Positions 31,599-41,181 are shown, counted from the stretch's first letter. The stretch: DNA of 64,000 bases from CAZDBS01 sp964503775 (GCA_964503775.1 CAZDBS010000001.1:1-64000); one strand, 5' to 3'. Notes: generated by a model not told the origin, from the letters alone. Numbers and translations: made by a program.

Positions 31599-33392
31599 AT
31601 GCGCGTCTCAGATAAAACCGTCGAGCAGTTACTCAAAAAATCGGGCAAAGTCGATGCTGACTTGTTGACTAAATTACACGAGCAAAGTGATAGCGAAAAA
31701 AAACCACTTCAAGACATAGCTATCAAAAGCGGAGCGATAACTGAACTTGAGCTAACTAAACTCTATGCTCAAGTTGTCGACGTACCATTTGTCGAACTCA
31801 ATCCCAAAGAAATCAAGCGTGAAATTATGCAACGCATACCCGAGCGAGTTGCTCGCCAATACAACGTCATTCTCTATGGCATCGGCGACGATCAAGTCTC
31901 CCTTCTCGCCATGGAGGATCCGGACGACATCCAAGCAATCAGTTTCCTGCAGAAACAACTCGGAGATAACATCCGTGTCTACATCGCTACGAAATCTCAG
32001 ATCCTAGAAGCACTTGAACAATACCGCGAAAATATTGGGTCAGAACTTACCAAAGTCGCCTCAGAGACCGGCGAGGACGAGGCAGTCGAAGAAGTCAGTG
32101 CCGCAGACGTCGCCGAAGACTCGCCTATTGCTCAAACGGTTAACCTAATCATCGAATTCGCCGTAAAATCGAGTGCGTCCGACATTCACATCGAACCACG
32201 CGAAAACTACGTTTCCGTCCGTTATCGCATCGATGGCATCCTGAAAGAAGTAAACAAATTACCCAAAAAAGTCATGGCGGCACTGGTATCGCGCATCAAA
32301 ATCCTCTCCAATCTAAAGATCGACGAGCGGCGCGCACCCCAGGACGGACGAATCAAGGTTCAGCTTAATGGCATGGTCTATGCCCTGCGTGTCTCCACCT
32401 TACCGATAATGGATGGTGAGAAAGTCGTCATGCGTATCCTGGATGAGACCAGCAAGGCCTTGACTCTTGAGGAGCTAGGTTATTGGGGCCAAGCCCTAGA
32501 GACTATTAACAAAGCAATTATCCAGCCCCACGGCATGATTCTGGTAACTGGACCGACTGGGTCGGGTAAATCGACCAGTCTATTCAGTGTGCTTAGTATG
32601 CTCAACAGCCCAACCGTCAATATCTCCACTGTCGAGGACCCAGTTGAATATCGTATCGCCGGCGTTAACCAAACTCAAGTAAATCCCGTTGCCGGCATGA
32701 CTTTCGCCAACGGCCTGCGAGCACTTCTACGCCAGGACCCCAACATTATCATGGTTGGTGAGATCCGTGACGGTGAAACCGCGGGCTTAGGCGTCCAAGC
32801 CGCCCTGACGGGCCACTTGGTGTTCTCTACGCTACACACCAATAATGCCGCGACCTGCTTGCCTCGCTTACTAGATATGGGGATTGAGCCATTTCTCATC
32901 GCCAGTACGGTACGGGCTGTTGTCGGCCAGCGTCTCGTGCGGCGATTGTGCGTTGATTGCCGTGAGCAATACGTACCTGACGAAGCAGCGCTCAAACAAA
33001 TCAGAGAAATTTTCCATATAGAAGACACAGCACGGATGAAACATATCCATGATCTAGAAGACGCTGCCGCCAAAGCCGGTATTGGCACAAACGGTGATAA
33101 GCCAATGGAGTTGGCAAGTGACGAGAAAGGCTTAGTGAAGCTTTGGAAGGCTCACGAAGGTGGCTGTGATCAATGCGGACACAACGGCTACAAAGGTCGT
33201 ATGGGCATCTATGAGGTACTGGATAATACGTCGAATGTCCAAAATCTTATCGTCAGCAATGCCACTAGTGAGGTTATCCAGCAACAGGCCGTTACTGACG
33301 GTATGGTCCCCATACAGCTCGATGGGTTCGTCAAGGCACTTCGTGGTCAAACAAGCATAGAAGAGATCTTGCGCGTAACCTCTGAGAACTAA
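31599..33392 (+). CDS. pilB: Type IV pilus assembly ATPase PilB (GspE family)
   Basis: 597 residues: N-terminal GspE/MshE-like domain (about 1-150), then the secretion ATPase core with ASDIHIEPRENYVSVRYRID, Walker A TGPTGSGKSTS, Asp box, Walker B-like IIMVGEIRDGETA and His box HLVFSTLHTN. A tetracysteine zinc site is formed by RRLCVDCREQY and GGCDQCGHNGYKG. PilB powers pilus extension from the cytoplasmic face. It is first of an eight-to-ten-gene pilus locus. TATACT (31581-31586) is only 12 bases before the ATG and there is no Shine-Dalgarno, so the leader is about 6 bases. No pilT appears in the window. Confidence 0.97.
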   Translation: MRVSDKTVEQLLKKSGKVDADLLTKLHEQSDSEKKPLQDIAIKSGAITELELTKLYAQVVDVPFVELNPKEIKREIMQRIPERVARQYNVILYGIGDDQVSLLAMEDPDDIQAISFLQKQLGDNIRVYIATKSQILEALEQYRENIGSELTKVASETGEDEAVEEVSAADVAEDSPIAQTVNLIIEFAVKSSASDIHIEPRENYVSVRYRIDGILKEVNKLPKKVMAALVSRIKILSNLKIDERRAPQDGRIKVQLNGMVYALRVSTLPIMDGEKVVMRILDETSKALTLEELGYWGQALETINKAIIQPHGMILVTGPTGSGKSTSLFSVLSMLNSPTVNISTVEDPVEYRIAGVNQTQVNPVAGMTFANGLRALLRQDPNIIMVGEIRDGETAGLGVQAALTGHLVFSTLHTNNAATCLPRLLDMGIEPFLIASTVRAVVGQRLVRRLCVDCREQYVPDEAALKQIREIFHIEDTARMKHIHDLEDAAAKAGIGTNGDKPMELASDEKGLVKLWKAHEGGCDQCGHNGYKGRMGIYEVLDNTSNVQNLIVSNATSEVIQQQAVTDGMVPIQLDGFVKALRGQTSIEEILRVTSEN

Positions 33393-33394
33393 TC

Positions 33395-34624
33395 ATGGCT
33401 AAGTTTACATATACAGCTCTCGGACAAAACGGCAAACAGGTAACCGGTACGGCCGACGCTCAAAATCGAGAAAAACTCATAGAGCTACTCCAAAAACAAA
33501 ACCTGAAACCTCTGACAGTCGAGGAAGGAGGTGGTAAAAAGGGTGAGATAAGCCTAGGGTTTTTGACCAAAGGCAAAAAAGTCAAAACCAAAGATCTCGT
33601 TGTTTTCACCAGGCAACTGGCAACTATGATTTCGGCCGGAGTCCCCCTAACCCGTAGTCTTGCTACTTTGCAGGCCCAGGCCGAGAATAAAGCATTCAAA
33701 GAGATAATTGGTAAAATCGCCAAGGACGTCGAGGGCGGAACGCAGCTGGCCGATGCTTTTGCTAAATTTCCCCGTGTTTTTTCGGACGTATACGTTAACA
33801 TGATGCGAGCCGGTGAAGCCGGGGGCATCTTAGATAAGATCATGGATCGTTTGGCAGCACAGGTCGAGAAGGAGGCTAGCATCAAAAAGAAAATCAAGAG
33901 CGCCTCGACCTATCCTCTTGTTATATCGTTCATCACGGTTATCGCTTTCTTCGGTATGATGACATTTGTCGTTCCAAAGTTGGGCAAGCTTCTAACTGAC
34001 TTGGGTGGCCCAAACTCCAAACTACCCGTACAGACCCAAATATTGCTTAATATCAGTGACTTTGTGCGACACAACATTATCTTCATACTAGTCGGACTTA
34101 TAGGTGGCGGCATCGGACTCAGGCGCTACACCAGGACAACTCGCGGCAAATATCAGTTGCATGCCCTACTACTGAGAATCCCCGTACTCAAAACAGTTAT
34201 TATCAAAATCTCCATCGCTCGTTTTGCCCGAACATTTGCCTCACTTATGTCAGCCGGCGTCTCGGTACTGGATGCTCTCGAAGTTACCGGTGGAGCTATC
34301 GGCAACAAAGTTATCGAGAAGGAACTAAAAGAGGCTGCCTTGGAAGTACGCAACGGCAAGCAGTTATCTGAACCATTGTCCAAAAGTAAGCATTTCCCGC
34401 CAATCGTCAGTCAGATGTTATCAGTTGGTGAAGAGACAGGTAAAGTCGATACTATTCTGCTCAAAGTTGCTGATTTCTACGAAGAAGAAGTTGACGCCGT
34501 TATCGATGGCCTAGCATCAATCATAGAGCCCATCATGATCATAGTCCTGGGCGGGATGGTCGGTCTTTTGGCAGCTTCAATCATGGGACCAATAGCTGGC
34601 CTTAGTAAGAATATCGGTAATTAG
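33395..34624 (+). CDS. pilC: Type IV pilus inner-membrane platform protein PilC
   Basis: 409 residues, normal for PilC/GspF. Two T2SSF domains (about 70-195 and 275-395) with three membrane helices, and conserved segments FTRQLATMISAGVPL and FARTFASLMSAGVSVLDALE. The N-terminal part (FTYTALGQNGKQVTG) is also typical. PilC couples the ATPase to the pilus fibre in the membrane. It starts 2 bases after pilB ends. Confidence 0.97.
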   Translation: MAKFTYTALGQNGKQVTGTADAQNREKLIELLQKQNLKPLTVEEGGGKKGEISLGFLTKGKKVKTKDLVVFTRQLATMISAGVPLTRSLATLQAQAENKAFKEIIGKIAKDVEGGTQLADAFAKFPRVFSDVYVNMMRAGEAGGILDKIMDRLAAQVEKEASIKKKIKSASTYPLVISFITVIAFFGMMTFVVPKLGKLLTDLGGPNSKLPVQTQILLNISDFVRHNIIFILVGLIGGGIGLRRYTRTTRGKYQLHALLLRIPVLKTVIIKISIARFARTFASLMSAGVSVLDALEVTGGAIGNKVIEKELKEAALEVRNGKQLSEPLSKSKHFPPIVSQMLSVGEETGKVDTILLKVADFYEEEVDAVIDGLASIIEPIMIIVLGGMVGLLAASIMGPIAGLSKNIGN

Positions 34625-34637
34625 TCGCAATAACCGC

Positions 34638-34666
34638 TTGACGCCGTAACGGTAATGCTTAATAAT
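34638..34666 (+). promoter_or_regulatory. Promoter of the major-pilin gene
   Basis: TTGACG (34638-34643), 17-base spacer and AATAAT (34661-34666). A leader of about 75 bases ends in a strong AAGGAGGGTGG before the pilin ATG, and a terminator closes the unit. Pilin can thus be made in excess over the assembly proteins. Confidence 0.65.
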
Positions 34667-34748
34667 GTGCGTCAGATACTTGTCGCTTATCCTCGGAGCG
34701 GCGCAAGGTCTTGTTACTAAACTAAACAACAAGGAGGGTGGGACCTTT

Positions 34749-35240
34749 ATGGTTGCACTAAACAAAAGAAAAGAAGGCTTCACAATTGTTGAGCTTTTGA
34801 TTGTTATCGTTGTCATTGGTATCTTGGCCTTGATTACGATCACAACATTTACAGGCGTTACAGCAAAGGCTCGTAACACCGAACGTCAAGCAGATGTTAA
34901 GGCGATTCATGGACAGCTCGAAGCATTTCGTGCTGAGAAGGGTTACTACCCGACTCTAGCTCATATGAACGACTATGCTGGTTTCGTCAACGTAAGTCTC
35001 AAAGGCCTAGACAAGGAAGCTTTGAAAGACCCGGGTGCTACAGCAACTGACGGTACTGAATACCAACTCAGTAGCTCAGCCAGCACGAACGTCTACCAGT
35101 ACACGGTTGGCAGTACCGCAGCTCTTGATGCCGCCGCATTGGCAGCCTGTGCAGCCACTGAGAGTAGCTGTCTCTACTACACCTTGACTTCAACGCTTGA
35201 GAACGGTGGCGGCACCTTCTCCAAAGTAAACCTTCAGTAG
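34749..35240 (+). CDS. Type IV major pilin (prepilin)
   Basis: 163 residues with a class III signal: KRKEG^FTIVELLIVIVVIG, where G is followed by F and E at +5, then the long hydrophobic helix and a globular domain with two cysteines (about CAATESSC) that could form the C-terminal disulfide loop. The start at 34749 is set by the AAGGAGG upstream; the longer frame from 34665 lacks support. Own promoter, strong ribosome site and terminator mark it as the most expressed pilin of the locus. Confidence 0.93.
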   Translation: MVALNKRKEGFTIVELLIVIVVIGILALITITTFTGVTAKARNTERQADVKAIHGQLEAFRAEKGYYPTLAHMNDYAGFVNVSLKGLDKEALKDPGATATDGTEYQLSSSASTNVYQYTVGSTAALDAAALAACAATESSCLYYTLTSTLENGGGTFSKVNLQ

Positions 35241-35261
35241 CTCTACTGATCGAAGTCTTGC

Positions 35262-35291
35262 AATAAGCCCCAGATTAACCTGGGGCTTATT
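35262..35291 (+). terminator. Rho-independent terminator after the major pilin
   Basis: AATAAGCCCCAG-attaac-CTGGGGCTTATT, a 12-bp perfect stem, followed by TGT. It separates the pilin unit from the minor-pilin genes. Confidence 0.88.
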
Positions 35292-35326
35292 TGTACCAAA
35301 ATGCTATACTACTTATAAACATAATC

Positions 35327-35722
35327 ATGTTCAGAAAACTCACATCTCATGGTTTTACATTGACTGAGCTGGTCATCGCTATCAGTTTGTTTGGCTTGAT
35401 AATCCCTATAATTGCGCTCAGCGTAACCGAACTAACTATCTTGAACGCCCGTTCTAGGAATATACTTCTGGCGAATACCGCCGCTCAAAACAAAGTGGAA
35501 ACTCTAAGGAGCCAGGGCTTTAACTCTATACCTACCGGCACGGTTGACTTCAGCTCAGAACTGTCCTCGCTACTCTCCAGCCCCAAAACAGCGAGTTACA
35601 CCATCACCAACAGTACGGCGAGCATTAAAGATGTATCAATCACTATCAGCTTTCGTGACGGGACAACTACTCGTACAACCCAGTACCAAACGTCAATTAG
35701 CGAGCTTGGGGTGGGCCAATGA
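35327..35722 (+). CDS. Minor pilin / pseudopilin
   Basis: 131 residues with the prepilin signal SHG^FTLTELVIAISLFG and a short outside domain. The ATG at 35327 leaves a normal short leader peptide (MFRKLTSHG). TATACT lies about 20 bases before it, so this unit has its own promoter after the terminator. It overlaps the next pseudopilin gene by 4 bp (ATGA). Confidence 0.85.
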   Translation: MFRKLTSHGFTLTELVIAISLFGLIIPIIALSVTELTILNARSRNILLANTAAQNKVETLRSQGFNSIPTGTVDFSSELSSLLSSPKTASYTITNSTASIKDVSITISFRDGTTTRTTQYQTSISELGVGQ

Positions 35723-36393
35723 CTTACTTCATCAATCTCAACGACCAGGACAGAGGCTTCACCCTAGTCGAGGTTCTCATATCACTATCGATCGCTGGGG
35801 TCTTGTCTGGAATCCTTTTCATGGTCACCTACTATTTTTATGCCAATATGATGCAGAACAACACCGCGACCCAGATGACGCTTGATACCCAGATAGTACT
35901 ACGTAGTTTGACTGAAGATATTCGCCTCGCTGACAAAATAAACACCACAAATATCATAGCTGATTCTAATCAGCCCGGGGGTTGGACAACGAGCAACCCC
36001 AGCAGCATACTTATTATTAGCGACCCTGCTGTAAATAGTTCTAACCAGATAATTTATGATGAGGCGACTGGCTATCCGTACCGCAACGAAAACATTTACT
36101 TCGTGCAAAACGGCACACTCTATAAAAGAACACTGAAGAACACTGATGCCTCGGGTAATGTTGCGGTCACTACCTGTCCGACTTCAACCGCATCGAGCAG
36201 CTGTCCACCAGATAAAGCGTTCAGCACCTACGTTAGTAATTTACAGTTCTCGTTTTATGATGCAACCGACACCTCTACGGCTGATGCAGAGCTGGCTCGC
36301 TCCGTCAGCTACACCGTATCGATGTCGGCTACCGTCTACGGTAGAGCTATGTCAACAACCAATAATACACGTGCTACGATGAGGAACCAGTAA
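35719..36393 (+). CDS. Minor pilin, PilW-like
   Basis: 224 residues. Prepilin signal DRG^FTLVEVLISLSIAGVLSG, then an outside domain of about 180 residues with two cysteines (about TTCPTSTASSSC). It is like PilW/PilJ-type minor pilins that start pilus assembly at the tip. It is translationally coupled to both neighbours (4-bp overlap before, adjacent start after). Confidence 0.82.
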   Translation: MTYFINLNDQDRGFTLVEVLISLSIAGVLSGILFMVTYYFYANMMQNNTATQMTLDTQIVLRSLTEDIRLADKINTTNIIADSNQPGGWTTSNPSSILIISDPAVNSSNQIIYDEATGYPYRNENIYFVQNGTLYKRTLKNTDASGNVAVTTCPTSTASSSCPPDKAFSTYVSNLQFSFYDATDTSTADAELARSVSYTVSMSATVYGRAMSTTNNTRATMRNQ

Positions 36394-37842
36394 ATGATAC
36401 AAAACACTACGAATCGACGTCTGATAGCAGAGAGACAGTCAGGATTTGTGCTACCTGTTCTCATCATTGTCATGATTGTTGTTGTCATCCTGTTTCTCGC
36501 CATATCAAACGTCGCGACACAGAACGTCGTACTATCCAACCAAGAAATAGCCAAGACCAACACCCAGATGACTGCTGATGCGGGACTAGACAGCGCCATC
36601 GTCAATTTGACTGGTGATTCTGATTGGACGGGCGATACGTCCGAAGTCACTATGCTCAATACTAGCTCACTCCGAACTACCTATCAGGCGGCCATATCTG
36701 ATGGGTCATCAGATACCAAAAAGATTGTTACCGTGACAGCTCGTTCGTACACTCCTGCTACGTCCACAACGGCCTCGTTCACGCGCAAATACCAAATGGA
36801 TGTCGAGGCCGTGACCTCGGGCACGGGTCCGTCATCCGTTGTAAGCGGTATAGGTGGTCTCATCCTGAGTAATAATTCCAAGATCTCAGGTGGAGATGTC
36901 TTGGTAAATGGCAAAATCACCATGAGCAACAACTCTCAGATAGGACTTCAAACTAACCCCCTAAACGTACGCGTAGCTCACCAAAGCTGCCCTAATCCAC
37001 CTAATAGTACATATCCCCAGGTCTGCGGTGCGGGCAGTGGAGAACCTATCACACTGGGCAGTAACAGCAAGATTTATGCTAATGTCCAAGCCACCAACCA
37101 AGTAACTGGTACCAACATGAGCAACCCCGGGCTTATACCAAATTCGACGTTTGCCCCTGTTGCGCTACCAACCTACGACCGCGCCGCTCATAAAGCAGCG
37201 GTAGTCTCGACTTACGCGTCAACCGACTCTACGGTGGCATGTGGCAACAATCAATCCAAAACTTGGCCAGCAAATGTCAAAATAACCGGCAACCTAACCC
37301 TAGGAAACAACTGCACCGTGACGCTGCTTGGAAATATCTGGCTAACAGGTAATCTGAACTTTGGGAATAATGCCAAGATTGTTGTTTCCAATAGCGTCGG
37401 GGCAACCCGCCCCGTTTTTATGATTGATGGTCAGTCAGGTTTAATATTTGGCAACAACTCGTCTATACAGGCTAACAATGTCAATACTGGAATCGAAGTG
37501 ATATCGTTCTGGTGGAACACCAACACGGCCACCAACGGTAACTTCAATTGTGGTGGTATCGCTGATTTATTTGACTGCACTAACGTCACGGGCTTGGCGC
37601 TGTCATCAAGCCAAAACGTCACAACCATTAACCTAAGTAACAACGGATCTGCACCTTATACCGTTTTGCGTACGATGTGGACTAAGGTTACCATCTCAAA
37701 CAATGCGGCCCTCGGAGCCGTCCAAGGACAGACCATCCAGCTAGGCAATAACGCGGTAATCAATTTTAGCTCTTCTGTGCCAGGTAGCGACAACCAGGTA
37801 ACTACCTGGGTCAAGCGCGGCTACATGCGCGTCTTTAACTAA
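36394..37842 (+). CDS. Large pilin-like protein with asparagine-rich beta-helix (putative pilus tip adhesin)
   Basis: 482 residues. The N-terminus resembles a PilX-type prepilin (RQSG^FVLPVLIIVMIVVVILF) but with no Glu at +5. After about residue 150 there are repeated short turns such as LSNNSKISGG, MSNNSQIGL, LGSNSKIYAN, LGNNCTVTLLG and FGNNAKIVVS, the look of a right-handed beta-helix; DUF7305-like proteins in CPR genomes are comparable. Cysteine pairs suggest disulfides. As the last and largest of the pilin set it may sit at the pilus tip and bind a host or surface. That function is inference. Confidence 0.78.
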   Translation: MIQNTTNRRLIAERQSGFVLPVLIIVMIVVVILFLAISNVATQNVVLSNQEIAKTNTQMTADAGLDSAIVNLTGDSDWTGDTSEVTMLNTSSLRTTYQAAISDGSSDTKKIVTVTARSYTPATSTTASFTRKYQMDVEAVTSGTGPSSVVSGIGGLILSNNSKISGGDVLVNGKITMSNNSQIGLQTNPLNVRVAHQSCPNPPNSTYPQVCGAGSGEPITLGSNSKIYANVQATNQVTGTNMSNPGLIPNSTFAPVALPTYDRAAHKAAVVSTYASTDSTVACGNNQSKTWPANVKITGNLTLGNNCTVTLLGNIWLTGNLNFGNNAKIVVSNSVGATRPVFMIDGQSGLIFGNNSSIQANNVNTGIEVISFWWNTNTATNGNFNCGGIADLFDCTNVTGLALSSSQNVTTINLSNNGSAPYTVLRTMWTKVTISNNAALGAVQGQTIQLGNNAVINFSSSVPGSDNQVTTWVKRGYMRVFN

Positions 37843-37908
37843 TCGAAAGTAACTACTCCCTATCGACAGTCTGATATACTTACTAAGAGAAAGTGCTTAT
37901 CTTTATCT

Positions 37909-38991
37909 ATGAGTCAATCTTTGTTTTACCATGACAAACCCATCTTCGGACTTGATATTGGTTCAAGTAGTGTGAAGGCCATGCAGATGGAATTTGATAG
38001 AAAAAATGGTCGGATGCGAGTCCTCGGCTATGGATTAACCAATTTTGACAACAAAGTCATGGAAAACGGTGTCATCACGGACTACAAATCGATGGCCAAA
38101 CCCATCTATCAACTGTTTAGCAAAGAATTGGTTGGATCCATTGGTACCCGGCGTGTTGTTTTATCGATACCGACAGCCCACGCTTTTAGTAGAATTCTCA
38201 ATCTACCCAAACTGAACCGCAAGGCACTTCGTGAGGCTGTCCGACTGGAAGCCGAGCAATACATACCGGTCCCGATCGATGATTTGTATATTGATTACGA
38301 ACAGGTTTCTGATAAGCCAGATGCCGAGGGGTTGGTTGAAATACTGGTCGTAGCAGCTCCCAAAAAGATAGTCGATGCCTACCTCAATCTCATGAAAATG
38401 TTAGACCTGGAGGTCGTGGCTGTTGAGACTAACCTATCGGCAGCGACGCGCCTCATCTCTCTCACCGAGAACAAAGACAATATACCAACACTCCTCATAG
38501 ATGTCGGTAGCGAGTCGATCGATATTAGCGTCCTCGACAAATCGCTCCGTGTTACTGGCACAGTGACTAGCGGAGGTAATGACTTCACTAAAGCAATTGC
38601 CTCCCAATTACAGATTGCCCCTAATGAGGCGACTGCCATCAAAGCCCATTTTGGGTTAGCCGTTAGTAAGCACCAGAAATCGGTCAAGATAGCCGTAACG
38701 CCCATCATCGACCAGCTCGTCAAAGAAGTCCAACGTCTTATGAGGTACTACTCTGAGCGCATCAATGATCACGATCATATCCAGCAAGTAATAACTATGG
38801 GCGGAGGGGCCAATATGCCCGGTCTCAGTGACTATCTTACCGAGCAGTTACGCTTGCCGGCTCGTCAGTGTAGTCCCTGGCAAATGTTAAGCTTTGGGGA
38901 TTTGCAGCCACCGCATGACCTGGAGAGCTCTATGTACATCACGGTTGCTGGTCTGGCGCTGGTTAACCCCAGGGAGGTGTACGGCAGATGA
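37909..38991 (+). CDS. pilM: Type IV pilus assembly protein PilM
   Basis: 360 residues, normal for PilM, an actin-like ATPase-fold protein on the cytoplasmic face that binds the PilN N-terminus. Family pattern: FGLDIGSSSVKAMQME at the N-terminus, EAEQYIPVPIDDLYIDY, LLIDVGSESIDISVLD and TMGGGANMPGLSDYL. A TATACT box near 37876 lies about 28 bases before the ATG, with no clear Shine-Dalgarno. It overlaps pilN by 4 bp. Confidence 0.95.
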   Translation: MSQSLFYHDKPIFGLDIGSSSVKAMQMEFDRKNGRMRVLGYGLTNFDNKVMENGVITDYKSMAKPIYQLFSKELVGSIGTRRVVLSIPTAHAFSRILNLPKLNRKALREAVRLEAEQYIPVPIDDLYIDYEQVSDKPDAEGLVEILVVAAPKKIVDAYLNLMKMLDLEVVAVETNLSAATRLISLTENKDNIPTLLIDVGSESIDISVLDKSLRVTGTVTSGGNDFTKAIASQLQIAPNEATAIKAHFGLAVSKHQKSVKIAVTPIIDQLVKEVQRLMRYYSERINDHDHIQQVITMGGGANMPGLSDYLTEQLRLPARQCSPWQMLSFGDLQPPHDLESSMYITVAGLALVNPREVYGR

Positions 38992-39572
38992 TAAATCTAC
39001 TGCCTCCCGATTCCAAGACCGCTATCACGTATGCTCGGTGGAATTTCATGCTCCTGCGCTACTGTATCTTGGGTCTGTTCGTGCCACTTGGCGTCGTCGC
39101 GATTGTTTTGTTTGGTCAGTACTACATCGGTCGTTCAGAGAGGGCTTTACAAGAAAGTGCCGACACCGGCCAGGCCAAAGTCACTTCACTGCAAAGCGTA
39201 CAACGTGAAGCAGAGGCCTTGTCAACAAAAATTACGACTATCAACCAACTTTTTAGCAAAGAATTGAACTTTGGTGAAATTCTAAAGAAGATCGGCGCTA
39301 TCCTGCCTGACGGAGCTACGTTGAATGGTTTGGAACTGAGTCAGAAGACATTGAATGCTCCCATCAGCATCACCGTAAACACCCTCAGCCACCAGGTTAG
39401 CGCCCAGGTTGTGGCAAATCTACAGGATCCACAGAACAATCTGTTCGACAGAGCTGATATAGAGAGTGCCACCTGTACCAAAACCAGCACTAACGGTTTT
39501 CCGTGTCAAACTGTCATCCGGGCGGTGTTCAAAAAACAATCAGCGACTCCCGCCGCAGAGGTGAAGCCATGA
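38988..39572 (+). CDS. pilN: Type IV pilus assembly protein PilN
   Basis: 194 residues: the cytoplasmic motif MINLLPPDSK (the PilM-binding INLLP sequence), one membrane helix (about 25-45), a coiled coil and a ferredoxin-like outside domain. The last part contains two cysteines. Overlaps pilM and pilO by 4 bp each, a tightly coupled operon. Confidence 0.93.
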   Translation: MINLLPPDSKTAITYARWNFMLLRYCILGLFVPLGVVAIVLFGQYYIGRSERALQESADTGQAKVTSLQSVQREAEALSTKITTINQLFSKELNFGEILKKIGAILPDGATLNGLELSQKTLNAPISITVNTLSHQVSAQVVANLQDPQNNLFDRADIESATCTKTSTNGFPCQTVIRAVFKKQSATPAAEVKP

Positions 39573-40198
39573 AAAAACTCTCAGCTCCACAGATCACGTT
39601 CTTTGCCATGCTCGTCGTCCTAATACTGACCTTCGGACTAAGCGTCGGCGGCGTGTGGTACGGTCAGAAAATGTTAAAGAAGCGTTCTGAAAAAGTCGTT
39701 GAACTAAAAATAAAGAACGAGACACTAGACAAACAACAAGCCGTATACGAACAAGCTCGTCGAGACGTTGAAAAGTACAAATACTATGGTGAAGTGGCCG
39801 ACCAAGTACTGCCCAAGGACAAAGATCTGGCAACCGTTACCAAAGAGCTAGTAACAATCTCAGGTGAGTTCGGAATCAACATCGCCAGTATCACCTACCC
39901 TGTTTCTAATGTCGGAGCCTCTGCCGCCCCGACTACCGGAACACCCAAGACATCGTCGAGCCTGCCGTCCACATCATCATTGACTCAAACAAAGCCAGTC
40001 GAGGGTCTCAGTGGCGTTCTGGCAGTTGAGGTTAATGTCACTCCAGAAAATTCCATATCCTATACTAATTTCCTGGCCTTCCTAGATCGTTTGTCTCAAA
40101 ACCGCCGAAAACTACAAGTCACTCGTGTCGGTCTGAGCACCGACAAAGAAGGCCTGATCACTTTTTCACTAACTCTTAACTTATTTGTGAAACCCTAA
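39569..40198 (+). CDS. pilO: Type IV pilus assembly protein PilO
   Basis: 209 residues: one membrane helix (about 10-30), coiled coil (about 38-75) and an outside domain with a Ser/Thr/Pro linker. Start at 39569 is set by the ATGA overlap with pilN. PilO pairs with PilN to form the alignment complex linking PilM to the pore. In this single-membrane lineage, no outer-membrane secretin (PilQ) gene is present in the locus, as expected. Confidence 0.9.
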   Translation: MKKLSAPQITFFAMLVVLILTFGLSVGGVWYGQKMLKKRSEKVVELKIKNETLDKQQAVYEQARRDVEKYKYYGEVADQVLPKDKDLATVTKELVTISGEFGINIASITYPVSNVGASAAPTTGTPKTSSSLPSTSSLTQTKPVEGLSGVLAVEVNVTPENSISYTNFLAFLDRLSQNRRKLQVTRVGLSTDKEGLITFSLTLNLFVKP

Positions 40199-40206
40199 GG
40201 AACTAT

Positions 40207-40533
40207 ATGGCACTCAAACTTGATATCTCAGTACTCAAAAAATTACATCTAGGAAAACTGACCCAACCACTCAAGCAACTATTCGGCAAGGTTCACGTAG
40301 CCGTCCTCGCCATACTTATCGTCGGATTGTACGTCTACCTGCTACTCCAAGTCGGCAAATTCGCAAACGCCGAACCAACGCAAGATCAGATAACTGAGAG
40401 TATCGTTACTATCAAACAAGTCAAAATTAAACCCGAAGACATTGCGCGACTCGAATCGCTACGCGAGACCAATGTTGAAGTGAAAGCTATCTTTGACCAG
40501 ACTAGAGACAATCCCTTCACCGACAAGAAATAG
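40207..40533 (+). CDS. Small single-pass protein at the PilP position
   Basis: 108 residues with a basic cytoplasmic N-terminus, one membrane helix (about 28-50; VHVAVLAILIVGLYVYLLL) and a short charged outside part. It ends the pil operon, 8 bases after pilO. Position suggests a partner of PilN/PilO, but the sequence does not match PilP convincingly. Confidence 0.68.
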   Translation: MALKLDISVLKKLHLGKLTQPLKQLFGKVHVAVLAILIVGLYVYLLLQVGKFANAEPTQDQITESIVTIKQVKIKPEDIARLESLRETNVEVKAIFDQTRDNPFTDKK

Positions 40534-40537
40534 CAAC

Positions 40538-41149
40538 CTAACCCTTGAAACCCGGTAGGTTCAGTCGATCATTGCCGCGTTTTGCAGCCGCCGGCTCTGT
40601 TTCTATGTAGTGTTCACGGGCTTCTAGAATAGCTTTGGCAACACGCTGAACGTCCGGACAGTACTTGAATGTGAAATTCTCCTGCTCGCCGGCAGTTTCC
40701 ACTGTTAATGAGCCAAACTGCAGAAAGGTCGCAAAAAATCCTATTTGATGAGCCGTGACATCCTCGACATTAGCTAAGGAAAGTTGTGATGTAGTTCTGA
40801 AAAATATACCCTTCTGGATAATTTGGGTGAGATTTTTGTTCGTCACCAGCAACTTACTCTGTCGATAGAGTATAAGCGCTCCAAACATCAACAGGATTGC
40901 CGCTCCGGAGACAAGCAGGACAATGAGCACGATGAGATTGTATGTCGACGAATCCTTCTCGATGACGTTTGGTATGAAATAACCGACAGTACCGATGGCA
41001 AAACTGATACCTAGACCGAATAGCAGAAGCTGTACGATGATGCCAAACGGATGTCTGTGAACAATAGTAATCTCTTGTTCGTCAGTATCGATCGTGCCTA
41101 GAGGTCGAAGCAACTGAGCATCGATCGGAGGTGGAACCTGTGGAGCCAT
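40538..41149 (-). CDS. Membrane protein with bacterial PH domain
   Basis: 203 residues with two membrane helices (about 33-60 and 65-95) followed by a bacterial PH-like domain (YdbS/bPH2 type; VTNKNLTQIIQKGIFFRTTS, EDVTAHQIGFFATFLQFG, about 100-175). Function unknown in the family. It follows ruvB by 32 bases on the same strand and may be co-transcribed, and it converges with the pil operon, the two genes being 4 bases apart. Confidence 0.82.
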   Translation of the reverse strand: MAPQVPPPIDAQLLRPLGTIDTDEQEITIVHRHPFGIIVQLLLFGLGISFAIGTVGYFIPNVIEKDSSTYNLIVLIVLLVSGAAILLMFGALILYRQSKLLVTNKNLTQIIQKGIFFRTTSQLSLANVEDVTAHQIGFFATFLQFGSLTVETAGEQENFTFKYCPDVQRVAKAILEAREHYIETEPAAAKRGNDRLNLPGFKG

Positions 41150-41181
41150 ATGGACAATCCTTGTCTACGTTTATCCCAAGA

